Under the pieces are notes generated by a model. That model saw only the letters and a program-made list of their open reading frames with translations. It had not been told where the DNA came from and did not search any database. A stretch of 64,000 bases of DNA from positions 1 to 64,000 of the forward strand of contig KQ965842.1 in NCBI GenBank assembly GCA_001574975.1. The letters run 5' to 3'. Origin of the DNA: Gonapodya prolifera JEL478. Taxonomy: Eukaryota; Monoblepharomycota; Monoblepharidomycetes; Monoblepharidales; Gonapodyaceae. Positions 1-13,166 of this stretch are shown here, piece by piece; position 1 is the first letter of the stretch, and every line of letters starts with the position of its first letter. Both the position numbers and the translations under genes were made by a program.

Positions 1-2344
1 AACCTAGGTGAGCTGCACGAGCCTGTAAACTGCAGGAACGTGTATATATATGATCAAACATACATAATGTGTTGTAGCGCACACAGAACTCACCTGCAGG
101 AACGTGACGCCAAACTTGGGGCACGCCCTGCAGGTGCACTCATCTAAATACATGACCACAGTAGTGGCACAGCACTTAACACCTCACACTATATATACCA
201 TGTCAATGGATGTCACCTGAGGCTATGGTGACATCCTGGGGTAAACCTAAACTAGATTTGCTAACTTTCTGAATACACATATATCCAAATTGGTCAACTG
301 ATTATGGTAGCCTTACATCATTTCACAGGTGCATCTTGCATCAATTTAAGGGGTGGGTGGAGCAATTTACAGGGTGGGGGCACTCTCCAGGGTGGGGGGT
401 GTAAAAAACGTGACACCTGTATGGTTCCAAAAACCATCACCCATCAGAAAGTTCCAAGTTAAATCAAAACTCAAGAATTTACATGTTTACATTAGATTTA
501 ACTTAAAGTTATTTGGTAAGCTTGCAAAGAATCTGTTTTGACATTCAAAAATGCTGCAGTTACCTTGAAAAGACAATAAATGTATTTCTCTGCTCTTTTT
601 TCCCCAGTTGATCCATCCTTTACACATAGAGGGTCATAGAACAATTCTGTGTGAAATGGGCTGTGCTCCAAATCCAAATCCTTGTACACAAGCTCCACTT
701 CAATGCACCTGTTGGAGCAGGTCCTCATCAGTTTTCAAACTTACAATCCCCCATGTTGTCCCACTCAACATGTACTGTTGATTTCAATGTGCCCCCACTT
801 TTGAGGACAAAATATACTGATAGCATGTTCCCCTATAAGAGTAGTGTTTTGTAATAAGACACACAGAAGTGCAAATGCTGCAGGAGTCTCCCTTTGCTCA
901 CTGGCACTTGACATAGTTCAAATAATCCACTCACAAGATGCAGATCCAAAATCATTTCAGAAGGAGATACCACACCACCCAAAACTATTGCTTTCCTCTC
1001 CCCAGAGCCTGCTGCCCATGCTATTTCAGCAATGGAGTTGAAACTGAGCCAATTCTTATCACTGTCTGCCAATATTGCATCCCTGATGGCATTTGCCTGC
1101 TGTGAAAAAAGGGCTCTGCTGGTTTGCCACTTGTTCTCACTTCAAAACCAAGAGGCATTGCAGATACCATCATGGTAGATGGGATAGCAACGTCTTTAGA
1201 ATGTTCTGACAGAGAAGAAGAACCACTACTAATGTGAAAGTCCCTGTCAGAGTCTTCATCCTTGTTGAGATCAAGATAGGTGTCCAATATAGCACCAAGA
1301 TTATCACCATGCATATTGACAAGAGAGCGGAGGCTACTTGTCATGGGGAAGCCCATTGAAACAAGTTGCTCAGAGATTTTGTTGGTAGATGCACTCTTTG
1401 TAGGAGGACCTGAAACAAGAGCTATTTGTTCAGCAACTTTGCATTCATTCTCTTTAGCTGTCAGCTCCCTTTTGCAACATCTTACTTGAAATGTGATCCT
1501 TGACTTTTACCTTCAATCCAACAGAAGACGGAACACTTGAGCCAGAAACTGAATTGTTTTCATTGTCACTAATCAGGTCAATAACCTGTGCAGCGCTTCT
1601 TTTTGATGGCAGTGCAGGATCTGCCTTCCAGACTGACGTTATCTCAACATCGCTGTTGGAATCCAAATCCAAAAGGTGGGGTCTGATAGCTTTGTTCTTT
1701 GAGCCCCCAGACAGAAACTTGGGCTTGAGTGATTTGAAGTGTTCCTCATCGGAGATGCCATCAGTTGAATCAATTACCCTGCTGTGAGATTGCCACCTCC
1801 ATCATTTGTGTCTGTGCTAAGGTTTTTGCAATCGCACTATGCACTTACCTGTTGTCCATTTCCTGAACAGAATCATCAAGATGCGTATCATATCTTCTCC
1901 TGAAGTCTCTATTTTCCAAAGTGTGCTCTTCACCAGACGAAAAAACATGTGATATGTCCCGCGGTCCTCCGAAACTTTCTTCTATAGGATTCATCTGTTC
2001 TCGACCAAGTTAGCCTTCAGCGCAACAGAAATCCTTATGGCGCACTAATTCATGAACTCGAGAAATGCTATCCTTTGAACGCTTTGAAGGTGGACTGAAG
2101 CCAGTTTTTGGACCCTAACACCGTTCCAAACGTGAAACCCTTGACAGAGTGCTCTCCCACGTGATGATTTCAATATCAAATGCACCTCTCTCTTCTCTGG
2201 ACTCAAAACTTCGATGGGCCGTTTGGTTGAAGACCCCGGCTTGACCGACGATACGGTGGAATTGAAGCAATCTTCGAACGAGGAGGCTTTTACAGGATCC
2301 GCGGGCTCCATCTCATCTGCGTTCAAGAGAAAGCGCAAATTCAT
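1..2344 (-). CDS. Unrecognised multi-exon protein with UBA-like segment, partial
   Basis: Family not recognised. The first ATG is at 2344 and reads MNLRFLLNADEMEPADP. Coding-like exons follow down the minus strand at about 1790-1454, 1440-1030, 1100-950 and 730-560. The segment at about 1385-1275 (LVSMGF...SLRSLVNMHGDN) has the Gly-Phe loop and Leu spacing of a UBA ubiquitin-binding domain. Before it is a Ser/Asp-rich stretch (VIDLISDNENN). Close to the window edge, at about 95-150, is a Cys-rich piece (ECTCRACPKF) that could be part of a zinc ribbon. Splice junctions below about 950 could not be resolved. The gene probably continues beyond base 1. The UBA call comes from motif shape only; ubiquitin binding is inference. 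Confidence 0.45.
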
Positions 2345-2880
2345 TCTCGCACGAGGGTAGCTGGTTCACTTTTCAAATTTGGGTGAGTGAAAAGAAAAAA
2401 TCTTCGGTTGGTCGGACCCACCGGCGATGGGCGGAAATAAAACCACAATTAACGACGAGTTCCAATTGCATATACATGATGAAAATATTTAATTGACTTT
2501 AATAGATCTCATTTTGGGAGTGGAAGCGGTGAGCGACATCAACCACCCGATACGAGGACGATGGGGGAATCATTTTTTTTTTTCCTTGCTGATGCTTTGC
2601 CTGTCTGAAAATTATAAGAATATTTGAGACCTGAAGTTCCAAGAAGTTCCTAGTACCTCCAGGTAGTTCCAAGTTCCAAGTTTTAGTCGGACCGGGAGAG
2701 AGACGAGTTGGGGAGGTTGCGACTCAGCACAAAGGTCCAAACCTGCGAAGTTCATCGATCAGGTCGTGATCCTTTCCTCTCTCCACTAAATTCGAAGAAC
2801 AGCACGAATTCGAAGGAGACAATTAAAGCACGGAAGAATTCAAAATTTTGCAGTTATTTCAAGAAAGTATGTAGAATCCA
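2345..2880. other. Intergenic region with AGTTCC direct repeats
   Basis: No convincing open frame. It must hold the promoter of the minus-strand gene that starts at 2344. The stretch 2625-2685 repeats the short word AGTTCC(AAG) five times with uneven spacing. A 12-base T run lies near 2573. Confidence 0.4.
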
Positions 2881-4542
2881 CTAAAGCAACGATTTCCAAT
2901 CGACTGGAATCCTTGCAAGTCGCACGCGCTGCGGGTGGTATCCCACTTGCGTCTGAGCCACCTTCACGCCGGTTTCGAAATCAATGAACGACGTGATGTT
3001 GGCTCCAGCTTCGGAAACAACACAATGCTTCCCGTCCCCACTGATCGTTGCCCAGTACGGCTTTGTTGCAGGGACGAGATTCTTTGGCGACAGTGTTGCG
3101 AGATCAACGATGGTGGCGTATGAATCTGGATTTCCTCATGTCATGAGAAACCTGTGTCTCATGGAAGCAGTGGAGAAGGGAAACTCACCCATGGTACCCG
3201 CGACGCAAACTTTGGTTCCAGTTGGGTGCATCGTGATGCCGTGATGGCGGGAATCCAAAAGCCACTTGGAGCGGTCTGGAGTGAGGTTAAGGCTGCGAAA
3301 TAGCACAGATGAGCATTAATCTGCCTTGGTCCAACAAGTGACCAGAACGCACTCAGTCGGAAGAGTCGCTTTCCTGAGAAGCTTGTCCGCAGCGACATCG
3401 TACTCAAAGAAGCCGTTGAAAAACGAGACCTAAAAACGGGACTTCACTAGATTCTAACGTCATCTTTAGATGGGAATACAGAACACAAACCTGGAAGTAC
3501 AGCTTTGAATAGTCAGGCAGGAACGCGGCGGGCCTGATTGCATTGGAATAGTTTGTCCCAAGTCCAAACGCTGTCAAGCGATCTCTCATGTTAATCGTCT
3601 TGACGATTTCGAACGTGTTGGCGTCGGCGATGGTGATGTGGCGGTCTCCTTTCGTCCAGTCCCAAATAGGATCGTCGAGCGCAGTTTCCTGGTGAGCGAG
3701 GCGAGAGTTCAAAGTGAGAGCCAACCGAGGGTGGGTGTTCGAAGTCAGTAATTACCACGTGTCCGATGGCCATGTTCCAGATGAGCGTGGCGCCATTGGT
3801 GAAAAAGTTTTCGTGGGCTGTGGTGAATATGTGGTTATGAAGGCTTTGATGAATTAGGAAGGGAAATCTTACGCTTGAGAGAAAAGAAAGAATGTCGTCG
3901 AGTCAGTGAGTTCACGTCCACAAAAGCGTCGCCAATTGCCCAAAAAAAGCTCACGTTGTCTCCAGTTTTGAAATTTCCCAGCTCCTTCCCCGTGTTGATG
4001 TCAAGCACGTGGACAGTGTTTGCAGTCGATGCGGACACCGCCACCCTCAAGCCATCCGGAGAAACAGCCATGTGGTCTGCACGATTGCCCGCAACAGCAA
4101 ATCTCCAGTTGACCTTGCCGGTCTTCAAGTCGATGGACACGACATCCGCAAATGAAGGCCTCGAAGCGACCAACGCGGTCCCGTCAGGAGTCTTCAAGAA
4201 AAATTCCATCAGTGCTTGAGACTAAATTCCTCTGACTTGCGCACGTACGGCATACAAGTCATCCACGAGCTGGTCATGACCCTCCCCAACTTGACCCTGG
4301 ATAATTTGGTAGTAAATCCAAGCGATCGGGTTTGCATTTATTGCCGCGATGCGCTCGGCTTTGTCTGGCACGACATTGACTTTGCCGAGACTTGCGAACG
4401 GGTACGTCGATTGGAGAATGCTTGCCGTGCCTTCCCAATTGTTCCCGACAAAGAGAACCTGTTGCAGGTCCACTGCAGAGACTGAGGCCCCAAGAGCGAT
4501 GAATGCCAATCCAGCAGCGACGATTCGGTTCCAGTGCGCCAT
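2881..4542 (-). CDS. Secreted YVTN/YncE-type beta-propeller protein
   Basis: Start ATG at 4542, stop TAG at 2881. The N-terminus is a clear signal peptide: MAHWNRIVAAGLAFIALGAS, then VSA and a likely cut before VDLQ. The rest is repeated beta-propeller blades with the usual landmarks: TPDGTALVASRPSFADVVSI, VDLKTGKVNWRF, AVSPDGLRVAVSASTANTV, VLDINTGKELG, MHPTGTKVCVAGT and VVSEAG...FIDFETGVKVAQT. These match the YncE/lactonase-like seven-bladed propeller family, which binds ligands or nucleic acids; the exact role is rarely known. The gene has about five short introns; the first (near 4240-4185) splices LYA to TPDGTA. It is likely extracellular or in the cell wall. Substrate is unknown; a lactonase activity cannot be claimed from sequence. 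Confidence 0.75.
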
Positions 4543-4784
4543 GAGTGTGGAATGCAGTGATTTCGCGTAAGGGACGCGCGGTTTTTAAGCAGGTGGCGTG
4601 TTCCCTGCAGGTAACCGGTTGGGGAGACACCTGATCTCTCAGGAACATCGGCACGGGAAAATCGGAAGGGTCCGAACTGATCTTTGAACACTTCCTCGTT
4701 TTCATATTTCGAGAATTAATACTCAGACAGCCATACAGTTCTAAACATGTACTAATGCACGCCTTGCAATAAATTATGGTAGCT

Positions 4785-7700
4785 TTATGCGCTGATGGTC
4801 GCCGGTGCAGTCTCGTTAGGTTTGTTCACACCCAATCCTTGTTGTTGGCACAATTCCCTGGACGGTAACGTCAGAACAATTGCCGTCGGAACACAAAGCT
4901 GTTAGTCTCACCAGTACAACCCTCGTTTCCCCAACAACTGGGTGTGAGTACCCTCCTCCACAATTTTGCCGGCCTAAGATCAGGTCATTACGTCAAGCAC
5001 ACGAAGGAGTAAACCAGTCGCGTGAATATACCTGGAACACATAGATGCGATGGCAATTCTGTACCGTGCTCAAACGGTGCGCAATTGTGATGGTAGTTCG
5101 GCCTTTTCATCATCCTGGTTTTAGAACACGTTGCAACGACAAGATGAGTTTTGACGCTCACCGGCAGCTGCTTCATCCAAAGCCGCCTGAACAATGTGTT
5201 CCGACTCCGAATCCAGAGCACTCGTGGCTAGGTACAAGATGTTGATAGGGGTTTGGGCTTATGAGTCATCGACCGAAACACTAAACGCACCTTCATCCAA
5301 CAACAAAATAGTCGGATTCCGTATAATCGCCCTCGCTATCGCGATTCGCTGCTTCTGCCCTCCACTCATCAGCCCTCCCCGTTCTCCTACACGCGTTTCG
5401 AATCCCTCCGGAAGATCCTTGATGTAGTTGTAAGCATTGGCCTTGCGGGCTGCAGCTTCGACCTCTTCTTGTGTCGCAGGAGGAGATCCGTCGGGTTTGC
5501 CGTATGCAATGTTCTTGAGAATGTACATCATTCAACCACGGAAAACCTCCAAACACAACCGTGCAATGGTTACGCACCTCCCATATCGTTCCTTCGAACA
5601 AAACAGGTTCCTAAGTAGCAAGCGTGACGAGGAAGAAATTTGGTGTTCCAAGGATCCTTGTGGTATTTGAGCGCACCACCGAAGCTCACCTGTCCCACCA
5701 TCGCCATCCGTTGACGCAAAGCTTTCAGGTTCCATTTTCGGACATCTTCATTGTCAATCGCCAGTGCGCCCTCTGATACGTCGTAGAATCGCTGATCGTT
5801 TGAGAAAAATGTTTCATAGACTCTCGTCATCAAATGCTTCCTCCTGGAAATTTACCTCAATGAGAGCCATTGCAGTGGATTTCCCGCATCTAGAGTTTTA
5901 ATCCAGAGTGAATGCGAAATCGCCCTCGGACAAAAGAAATAAACTCACCCGGAAGGTCCAACAAAGGCGATGGACTGTCCCGAATCCGCGCGAGCATTCA
6001 GTCCGCTCAGAACCATGGCATTGTTGCGGAACGGGTACTTGAATTCCACTTTCTTGAACGATCCTTCGCCAGTGGGATCCGGCTTGTTTCCCTTGTCACC
6101 TTGGGCGTCCAACTCCGGGGTACGATCAACAACGTCGAAAATGGAAAGTGCCGCCACCTGACATTTGGAGATGGATGGCATCATCGAGCTTACACGCCCT
6201 GTTGTGGACAAAGCCATGTCGAAGTGAAACGGAAGGGTTGAGCTGGGATCACCATTTTGAACGCACCAACTGATGCTCCCATGAAGAAGACTGCAAATAG
6301 CGCTTGCTGAACACCGGCAGCGGACGCCTCGTTATTGAGAACAAGCTTTGTGCTATACCTATATAAGAAAACTCGTCAGAATATCTTGCAACCTGAGCCA
6401 GAAAATATCGCAAAAATCCCTCACCACCAGCCTAAAGCAAGCACCAAAAACTGAACTCCAGCGGCGAGCCCCGCACCAACGCCTGACACCACGGCACCCT
6501 TGACCTCCTTGAGGAAAGGTCCCTCCAAGTCAGCGTGATACAGATCCGCGAAAAAGTTCTCCTTCGTAAGAGTGGCGACAGTACGAATGTTGGAAATGGT
6601 CTGAAAATAATACCGACCAGTTGAACACTGGATTCTAAGCAGTTGCGAGGGTTTGTGACGTACTTCCGTTGCGATTTTGTTTGTCTCGAGTTGCTCCATC
6701 TGGCCAGTCTTGTGGAACTTGTTGAACTGTTTGCTTTGTACATATGTTCCGACTACCATCAAAGGTAACGTTGAAAGAATGACAAGCGTAACCTTGAAAA
6801 CGTAAATAAAATTAGCTCAGCATGGTTTGATAACGAATGCTGCACAGCGAGAATCGTACCCTCCAGTCATTAACAAATGCAATTATAAGACCTGCAACCA
6901 TTTCTTGTCAGCCACCCTTCCATAAAACGTGTTTTCAACCAGGTTACGAACCTCCAATGACAGTTGCTCCAAGTTGAACTATCACTCCCAGCATCTGACC
7001 AAACAAACCTTTCACCTGCGTGGCATCGTCTGCGAGTTTAGCGGTTAAGACACCGGTATTGCGCCGAGGATTGTCGAAGAAGGAAACCTTCACGGAGAAT
7101 TGATGAGCGCACACACTTAAGCGGTCGCTGAAGTCGTGTCATTTACCTCTTGTCGAACAACGGCCTCAAAGAACATATTCCGCATCCGCATGGTGAGTCG
7201 CTCACCGCTCAACGTGAAAAAGTAAACGTTAAAGAAGAATGCGATGGCCTGTACGAAACCAAGAAGGAGGAACAGGAGAGCGTAGAGCCGCGCTCCACTA
7301 TGAAGACAATACCACGTCAATAAGAGCCCCTGAGCAGAGACTTTGCGCGAAACAAAGGACAAAGACACACCTTCGGAGCTCGTCGCCCGTTTTGCCAAAA
7401 ACGGTGAGCATGTTCGAGAATATCAAGGAGAAGAGGGGAAATGTGACACCCATTACAGCTGCACCGGCGGAAGCAAGGAGGAGTATTCCGTACTCCGGCT
7501 TGTTCAGTTTGATCACCCTCATCCAAGGTGTGGGACGAGCCAAATACTCTTCCTCCTCCTTCTTCTTCAGGAGCTCGTCCTCCGCTTTCTGCGCCGTGAG
7601 ACTTTTCCCAATGTCCACCTTCTTTTTGGCAATCTCTTCGTCCGAAAGAATCTGCGAGAGAGAGCGGGACCGCGACCGGGTAATCTCAGCTCGCGAAGCC

Positions 7701-10686
7701 CGACGAGGACGGGAAGACGGTTTCTTTTCCGTAATCGATACGGGTTCGGTGGTTTGCATTTCTTCTTGCGAGTCGCCACCGTCGTCCTCGGAAGAGTCGC
7801 CAGTCTCCAGGTCCTGTGCCTTGACGAGATCGGCGTAGTCACCGCTCTTCTCAAGCAGCTCATTGTGTGAGCCAGCTTCGACGATTTTGCCGTGCTTGAG
7901 TACAATGATTTGATCCGCGTTCTTCACTGTCGAAAGTCGGCTAGGGGGAAGCGGGATACATTGACACCAAGGCACAGCAAGCACCAAAGATAATAAACCT
8001 ACTGTGCAATAATTATTGTTGTACGGTTTGCAGCAGCTTGATCCAAAGCCTTTTGTACTTGGCGCTCCGATGCAGTGTCCAGTGCCGAAGTTGCTGATGT
8101 GTCCGGAACCAAGTTAGAAATGGTAGCAGCGTGGAATTCTTCTGAAAACACACCTTCATCAAGTAGCAAAATTCGTGGGTTCGAAACGATCGCTCGAGCA
8201 ATGGCAATCCGTTGCTAATGACCAAAAAAAGGTTGTAACCCATTTCACCATGACGTAGAAGATAGCCACCCACCTTTTGACCTCCACTAAGCATCGCTCC
8301 GCGTTCTCCAACATTTGTTTCGATCCCATGTGGCAGAGACCAAATCTGAGGGGGGCGATGGGACATGTTCGAATTTTACATTCCATGCTCGCGAATATGG
8401 CCGACGGAGCTCACAAAATCAGCATTCGCAGTTTTGGTTGCCTTTGTAACCATATCGTCCAGTTCTTTATCCGTGTACTGTGTAGGATTGGGTATTCCGA
8501 GAATGATGTTTGTGCGAATCGAACCGTCGAACTGACATGGAGCAAGATCCGCCCAACTATGTTAAGAAGGGGAATGCAATGCATGATGAACATGTGGCAG
8601 CCCCACTCACCAAAATCGGTTCCTGGCTGACAATTCCAATCTGTCTCCTGAGCCAGCGCACGTTCAAATCCTTCAAATCCACACCGTCCAGGAGTACGTT
8701 CCCTTCCTCTGGATCGTAGAATCGCTCGACGAGCTTCACAATAGTACTCTTGCCACTCCCACTGGCTCCAACCAACGCCACGGTTTTACCGGGCTCGACC
8801 GTCATGGAAAACCCGGCGAGCACTTTGACGTCCTGCCGCGACGGGTACGTGAAGCCCACGTCCTTGAACTCAATGCGGCCCGGGACAGACTCCAGCGACC
8901 GGCCCTTGTCAGACGAGGGGTCGATGGGGGATTCGCGGTCGATGGTGGTCCAAATGCGGTACGCAGCTCCGGTAGCGGTAGCGAGGGCGGAAATTTCGGG
9001 CGCCATTTGGCCGACACTCATGACACCGATCATGATGGAGAAGAATACATTGAGGACTTGACCGCCGTTGTACTCGCCAGAGTCGATGAGGGTGGAGCCG
9101 TACCTAATCAGTACCGGGTTGTCTGAACAGAGTTTTCACGTGGTGCCGCCGTGACTCGAGACTCACCAGAACGCAAACCCATACAGGGAAAAAACGACGA
9201 AGAAAATGGTCCCGAGTCCTATTCCGGCCACCACGCCGATCTGGACGCCCCACACGTACGCCACCTTGACCTTTTCGGCATACCGTTCGGCGTCGCGGCG
9301 TTCGCCTCCAAAGGCTGCCACGGTGCGGATGTTGGAGAGAGATTGCTCTGCGACGGCCCCGGCTGCGGCGTAGGCGTCTTGCTGGGATTTGGTGCGTTTG
9401 GAGAGGTTGACTCCCACTGATACGAGTAACGGGGGATCGTTCAGGGTTGTCAGGGTAGGTGTGTAAGGAAAACGGCGAGGTCGAAACTCACTTATGCCAC
9501 CAACGACGAGTACGATTGGAAGGACACACGTGAGAACGAGTGCCATTTTCCATCCTGGCGGGTGGGAGCAGCGGGTGCGGTGGGTGAGTTATACTAAGTC
9601 AGGACGAGTGGGTCACCAACGCACCTTTGGTGTACGCGATAATGAACCCCGAGACAAACTGCGCCGAGCACTGCGCAACGACGCCGAGCTTCTCGGCCAT
9701 TCCATCCTTGACGAGTCCCGTATCGCTCTGCAGGCGGTTGGTGAGCTCGCCCGTGAGATTGCCCGACTCGAACCACCCAATGTCCTGCCGCAGGATGGCG
9801 CGGAAGTAGGCGTTGCGGATTGCGCGGAGTTGGCGTTCGGCGGAGACGAGCAGGCCTGCGGAGAGGGCGGAGAGGTAGGGGTAGGGGTGGTGAAGGTTGA
9901 GGAGAGGACAGGTGTGGAAGGTGTCGGCGATGTGGAGACTCACATGTGTACTGGAGGTACCCGGCGACAAACGCTGCAACACCGATTCCAACAAACAGGA
10001 ATAAGGAGCGATGCACTAAAGTAAAATGGGGGATAGCGGTTTGTTCAGTACAGGACGGATGGACGCACGCAGCGTGCAAAACCCAGTGGCTCACCGCTAT
10101 CCTCGAAGTACTGCCTGGACCCGATCTTTCCCGGTGGGATGTCCAGATTCGGGCTGTACGTGACCAGGGCGAGGACGATGTCGGACACTTTTGGGGAACG
10201 AACGCGGTGTGTGTGAGCGTTTCATTGCGTGTGTGGAGGAATCGAGACAAGTTCTACCCACTGGGAATGGTCATTAGGGGCTGCATGGCGCCGTTGACAA
10301 GAGCGGACACGAGACCGATGCATATCTGCAGGTGATTCGAGGGGGAAAAGAGGGGAGCAGGAATTGAGCTCGGTACATGTTCGGGGTAACCTCGAGGGCC
10401 TGAGACGCACCAGGGCCCAATCGGCGCTCTTGGCAAACCTAAACAGCTCCTGGAATTTGATGGTGGGCTCCTTTGGCTTTTCGTCCTGCGGCGGCTTTGG
10501 TTTGAACCTGTCCCAGAAGCCAGGTTTCTTCACGTCCGCTTCCGGGCCTGCATGAAGAGGTTCCTTCTCCCCGTCCAGGCCGCTGATGGCCTTGAGAGGG
10601 ATGTCGCTGTCAACGAGGGGGACTTTGATTGTGTCTTCGGATGGCGTCTCGGCTGGCGTCTCGGCCGGCATTGCAGTTGGCGCCAT
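4785..10686 (-). CDS. Full-length ABCB (P-glycoprotein/MDR-type) transporter
   Basis: Start ATG 10686 ([15 protein letters not shown]), stop TAA 4785. Order is TMD1, NBD1, TMD2, NBD2, the full ABCB layout, over many introns. After a Pro/Lys-rich cytosolic tail ([12 protein letters not shown]), TMD1 runs to about 9030. NBD1 shows Walker [10 protein letters not shown] (about 8755), Q-loop VSQEPIL, signature LSGGQK (about 8290) and H-loop [11 protein letters not shown]. The linker at 7860-7560 is acidic then Arg/Ser-rich and could carry regulatory phosphosites. TMD2 covers about 7500-6250. NBD2 shows VGPSG..GKST, signature [14 protein letters not shown], Walker B TILLLDEA (split by an intron) and [11 protein letters not shown]. 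The C-terminus, read across the last intron, is [13 protein letters not shown]... before the stop. The likely role is ATP-driven export of hydrophobic compounds at the plasma or vacuolar membrane. Substrate is not predictable. Confidence 0.92.
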
Positions 10687-11598
10687 TCAAAAGGGAGGCG
10701 AGGTGGGAGAAAGGGCGTGCGATTGGCGATGACTTTCAGCCTAGAAAATGTGGCGAGAAGATGCGACGCGGCGAGTTCAAAGTTCAGCCGATGGGATGAA
10801 TAAGGAAAGAAGAAAGGGGATGCGTCACTTCGGCTGGCCACGTTCAAACGCCCGGAATAAAGTACGTGTCCGCGGCCTCCGCGGCTCCCATGCGACGTAG
10901 CCGACCGAAGCACTGACCGAGATTGCAGCGGGCTTCGCGTGCGGGCGTGGGCGATTGGCGACGCAGACGGGGCGTCGATGTGAGTTCTGCCGATCTTGCC
11001 TGTGTCCAGAAGGGTGCAGCTGGAGTCATGTGCGGATTATTCCCTTCACCCGGAATCACCGCGCTAGACCGACGCACTCGCCAATCTCATCTCATTTCCC
11101 GCTCTTATTTCGCGAAAAACAATAAATTTGGCATGATGGCAAACTTCTTTTGCGCACATCAGTAGCTGCTCGTATCTTGAGACGGCCACTCCTGGGCCTC
11201 CCTTTTGCAACTCCTAGTACAGACGAAAGAATATGTATTGTGTTTCAAGAATGCCACGGACCGTGCCAATACTGCTGTGCAAAAGGTTTGAGCTTTGTCC
11301 CGCCCTATTGTTTGAACGCGAGAGCAACGAGACTGAAACCTAACCGCCACTCATCCTTTGGATTCCTTCCAAGGACTGTGCTTCTTCGGAATCACCTGAA
11401 GCGTGCTCTTTTCTTCTCTCCCACGGAAATCGTTTTAGTTTAGACTTTTTAATTAGGGTCCTTCGTCTCCGGCTTTCTCCGACTTGTCTCCCGTGTGAAA
11501 CGACATAAATATTTGCTATTTAAACTATAATTTAGGAGCTTCGCGCAAAGTAGGGATCGCTTGAACGATGCCAGTGAACTGATGCTCGTGGCAGTGTC
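10687..11598. other. Intergenic region: promoter side of the ABC transporter
   Basis: Sits between the start of the intact ABC gene and the stop of its broken tail copy. A short open frame at 11150-11443 has no recognisable domain and I do not call it a gene. No clear TATA box seen. Confidence 0.4.
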
Positions 11599-13166
11599 CT
11601 AGGCAGAATTCACTCCCAGTCCTTGCTGCTGGCACAACTCCCTGAACCATTACGTCAGAGCCATTGCCATCGAGACACAAAACTGTTCGTCTCACCAGTA
11701 CAATCCTCGCTTCCCCAGCAATTCCGTGTGAGTACCCTCCTCCACAATTTTACCCGCCTGATATCATGACATTACGTCAAACACAACAAAGCAGCAAACG
11801 AGTCGCATGAGCATACCTGGAGCACGTAGATGCGATGGCAATTCTGTACCGTGCTCAAACGGTGAGCGATTGCGATCGTCGTTCGGCCTTTGCACCATCC
11901 TGGTTTTAGAAAACCGTTGCGACGACATGAGGAGATTTGACGCTTACCGGCTGCCGCTTCGTCCAACGCCGCTTGAACATTGTGTTCCGACTCCGAATCC
12001 AACGCACTCATGGCTAAATAACGCAGAATATTTGATCATGGTTTGAACAGATGAATGAACGCGACCAACACACGAAACGCACCTTCATCCAATAACAATA
12101 TAGTCGGATTCCGTATAATCGCCCTCTCTACCGCGATTCGTTGTTTCTGCCCTCCACTCATCAGCCCGCCTCGTTCTCCTACACGCATTTGGAATCCCTA
12201 CGGCAGATCCTTGATGAAGTTGTAAGCGTTGGCCTTCCGGCCTGCCGCTTCGACCTCTTCTTGTGTGGCGGGAGGAGATCCGTCGGGTTTGCCGTGGGCG
12301 TTGTTCTTGGGAACGTGCATAATTTTGTCGTGAGAAAACTCGTGAGCGGCGGTGAGAAAGAATTACTCACCTCCCATATCGTTCCTTCAAACAAAACAGG
12401 TTCCTAAGTGACAAGCGTGACGAGGAAGAAATTTGGTGTTCCAAGGATCCTTGGGTATTTGAGCGCACCACCGAAGCTCACCTGCCCCACTATCGCCATC
12501 CGTTGACGCATAGCTTTCAGGTTCCACTTTCGATTATCTTCACTGTCGATCGCCAGTGCGCCGTCAGATACGTCGTAGAAACGCTGTCCGTTTGCGAAAT
12601 TTTTTCACAAAGTCTCGTCGGACATCACCACGTTTTTCCTGGCAATTTACCTCAATGAGAGCCATCGCATTGGATTTTCCGCATCTACAGTTTTGCTTCG
12701 CAGTTAGTGCGAAATCGAATTTGAAGCAAAATACAGAACTCACCCAGAAGGTCCAACAAACGCAATGGACTCTCCCGACTCCGCGCACGCATTCAGTCCG
12801 CTCAAAACCACCGCATTGTTGCGGAAAGGGTACTTGAATTCCACATCCTTGAACTGACACTGTCTAATCGGCGGAGGTGTGCTTCCGGTACCGTCTCGCA
12901 CATCAAGTTGTGGCGTAAGGTCGAGGATATCAAACAGGGAGATTGCCGCCACGTGGCATTTGGAGATCGATGGCATCATCGAGTGGAAACGTCCTGTTAT
13001 CGTTGAAGACGAGTGTCCGAGTGGGAAGATGAAAGGGGTGTTATCGCTTGCATCATATGAAGGCACTGACCCACCCCGACACCCATAAATACACGGCAAA
13101 AAGAGCCTTCTGCACGCTGTCCGGGCTATAATCATTGCTCAGTACCAATTTGGTGGCATACCTAAA
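11599..13166 (-). pseudogene. Broken duplicate of the ABC transporter 3' end (TMD2 tail + NBD2)
   Basis: Similar along its length to 4785-6360 of the intact transporter, including matching introns, so it arose by DNA duplication and not by retroposition. It keeps the last part of TMD2 (KLVLSNDYSPDSVQKALFAV), FVGPSG, the signature [33 protein letters not shown], the H-loop [12 protein letters not shown] and the end [16 protein letters not shown] before TAG at 11599. It lacks TMD1, NBD1 and most of TMD2. An in-frame TAG near 12198 replaces a Glu codon of the intact copy (DLP-stop-GF versus DLPEGF), so it cannot encode a working NBD2. It lies 0.9 kb upstream of the intact gene on the same strand, as expected from tandem duplication followed by loss of the 5' part. 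Other exons are still well conserved, which suggests fairly recent decay or gene conversion. Confidence 0.85.
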
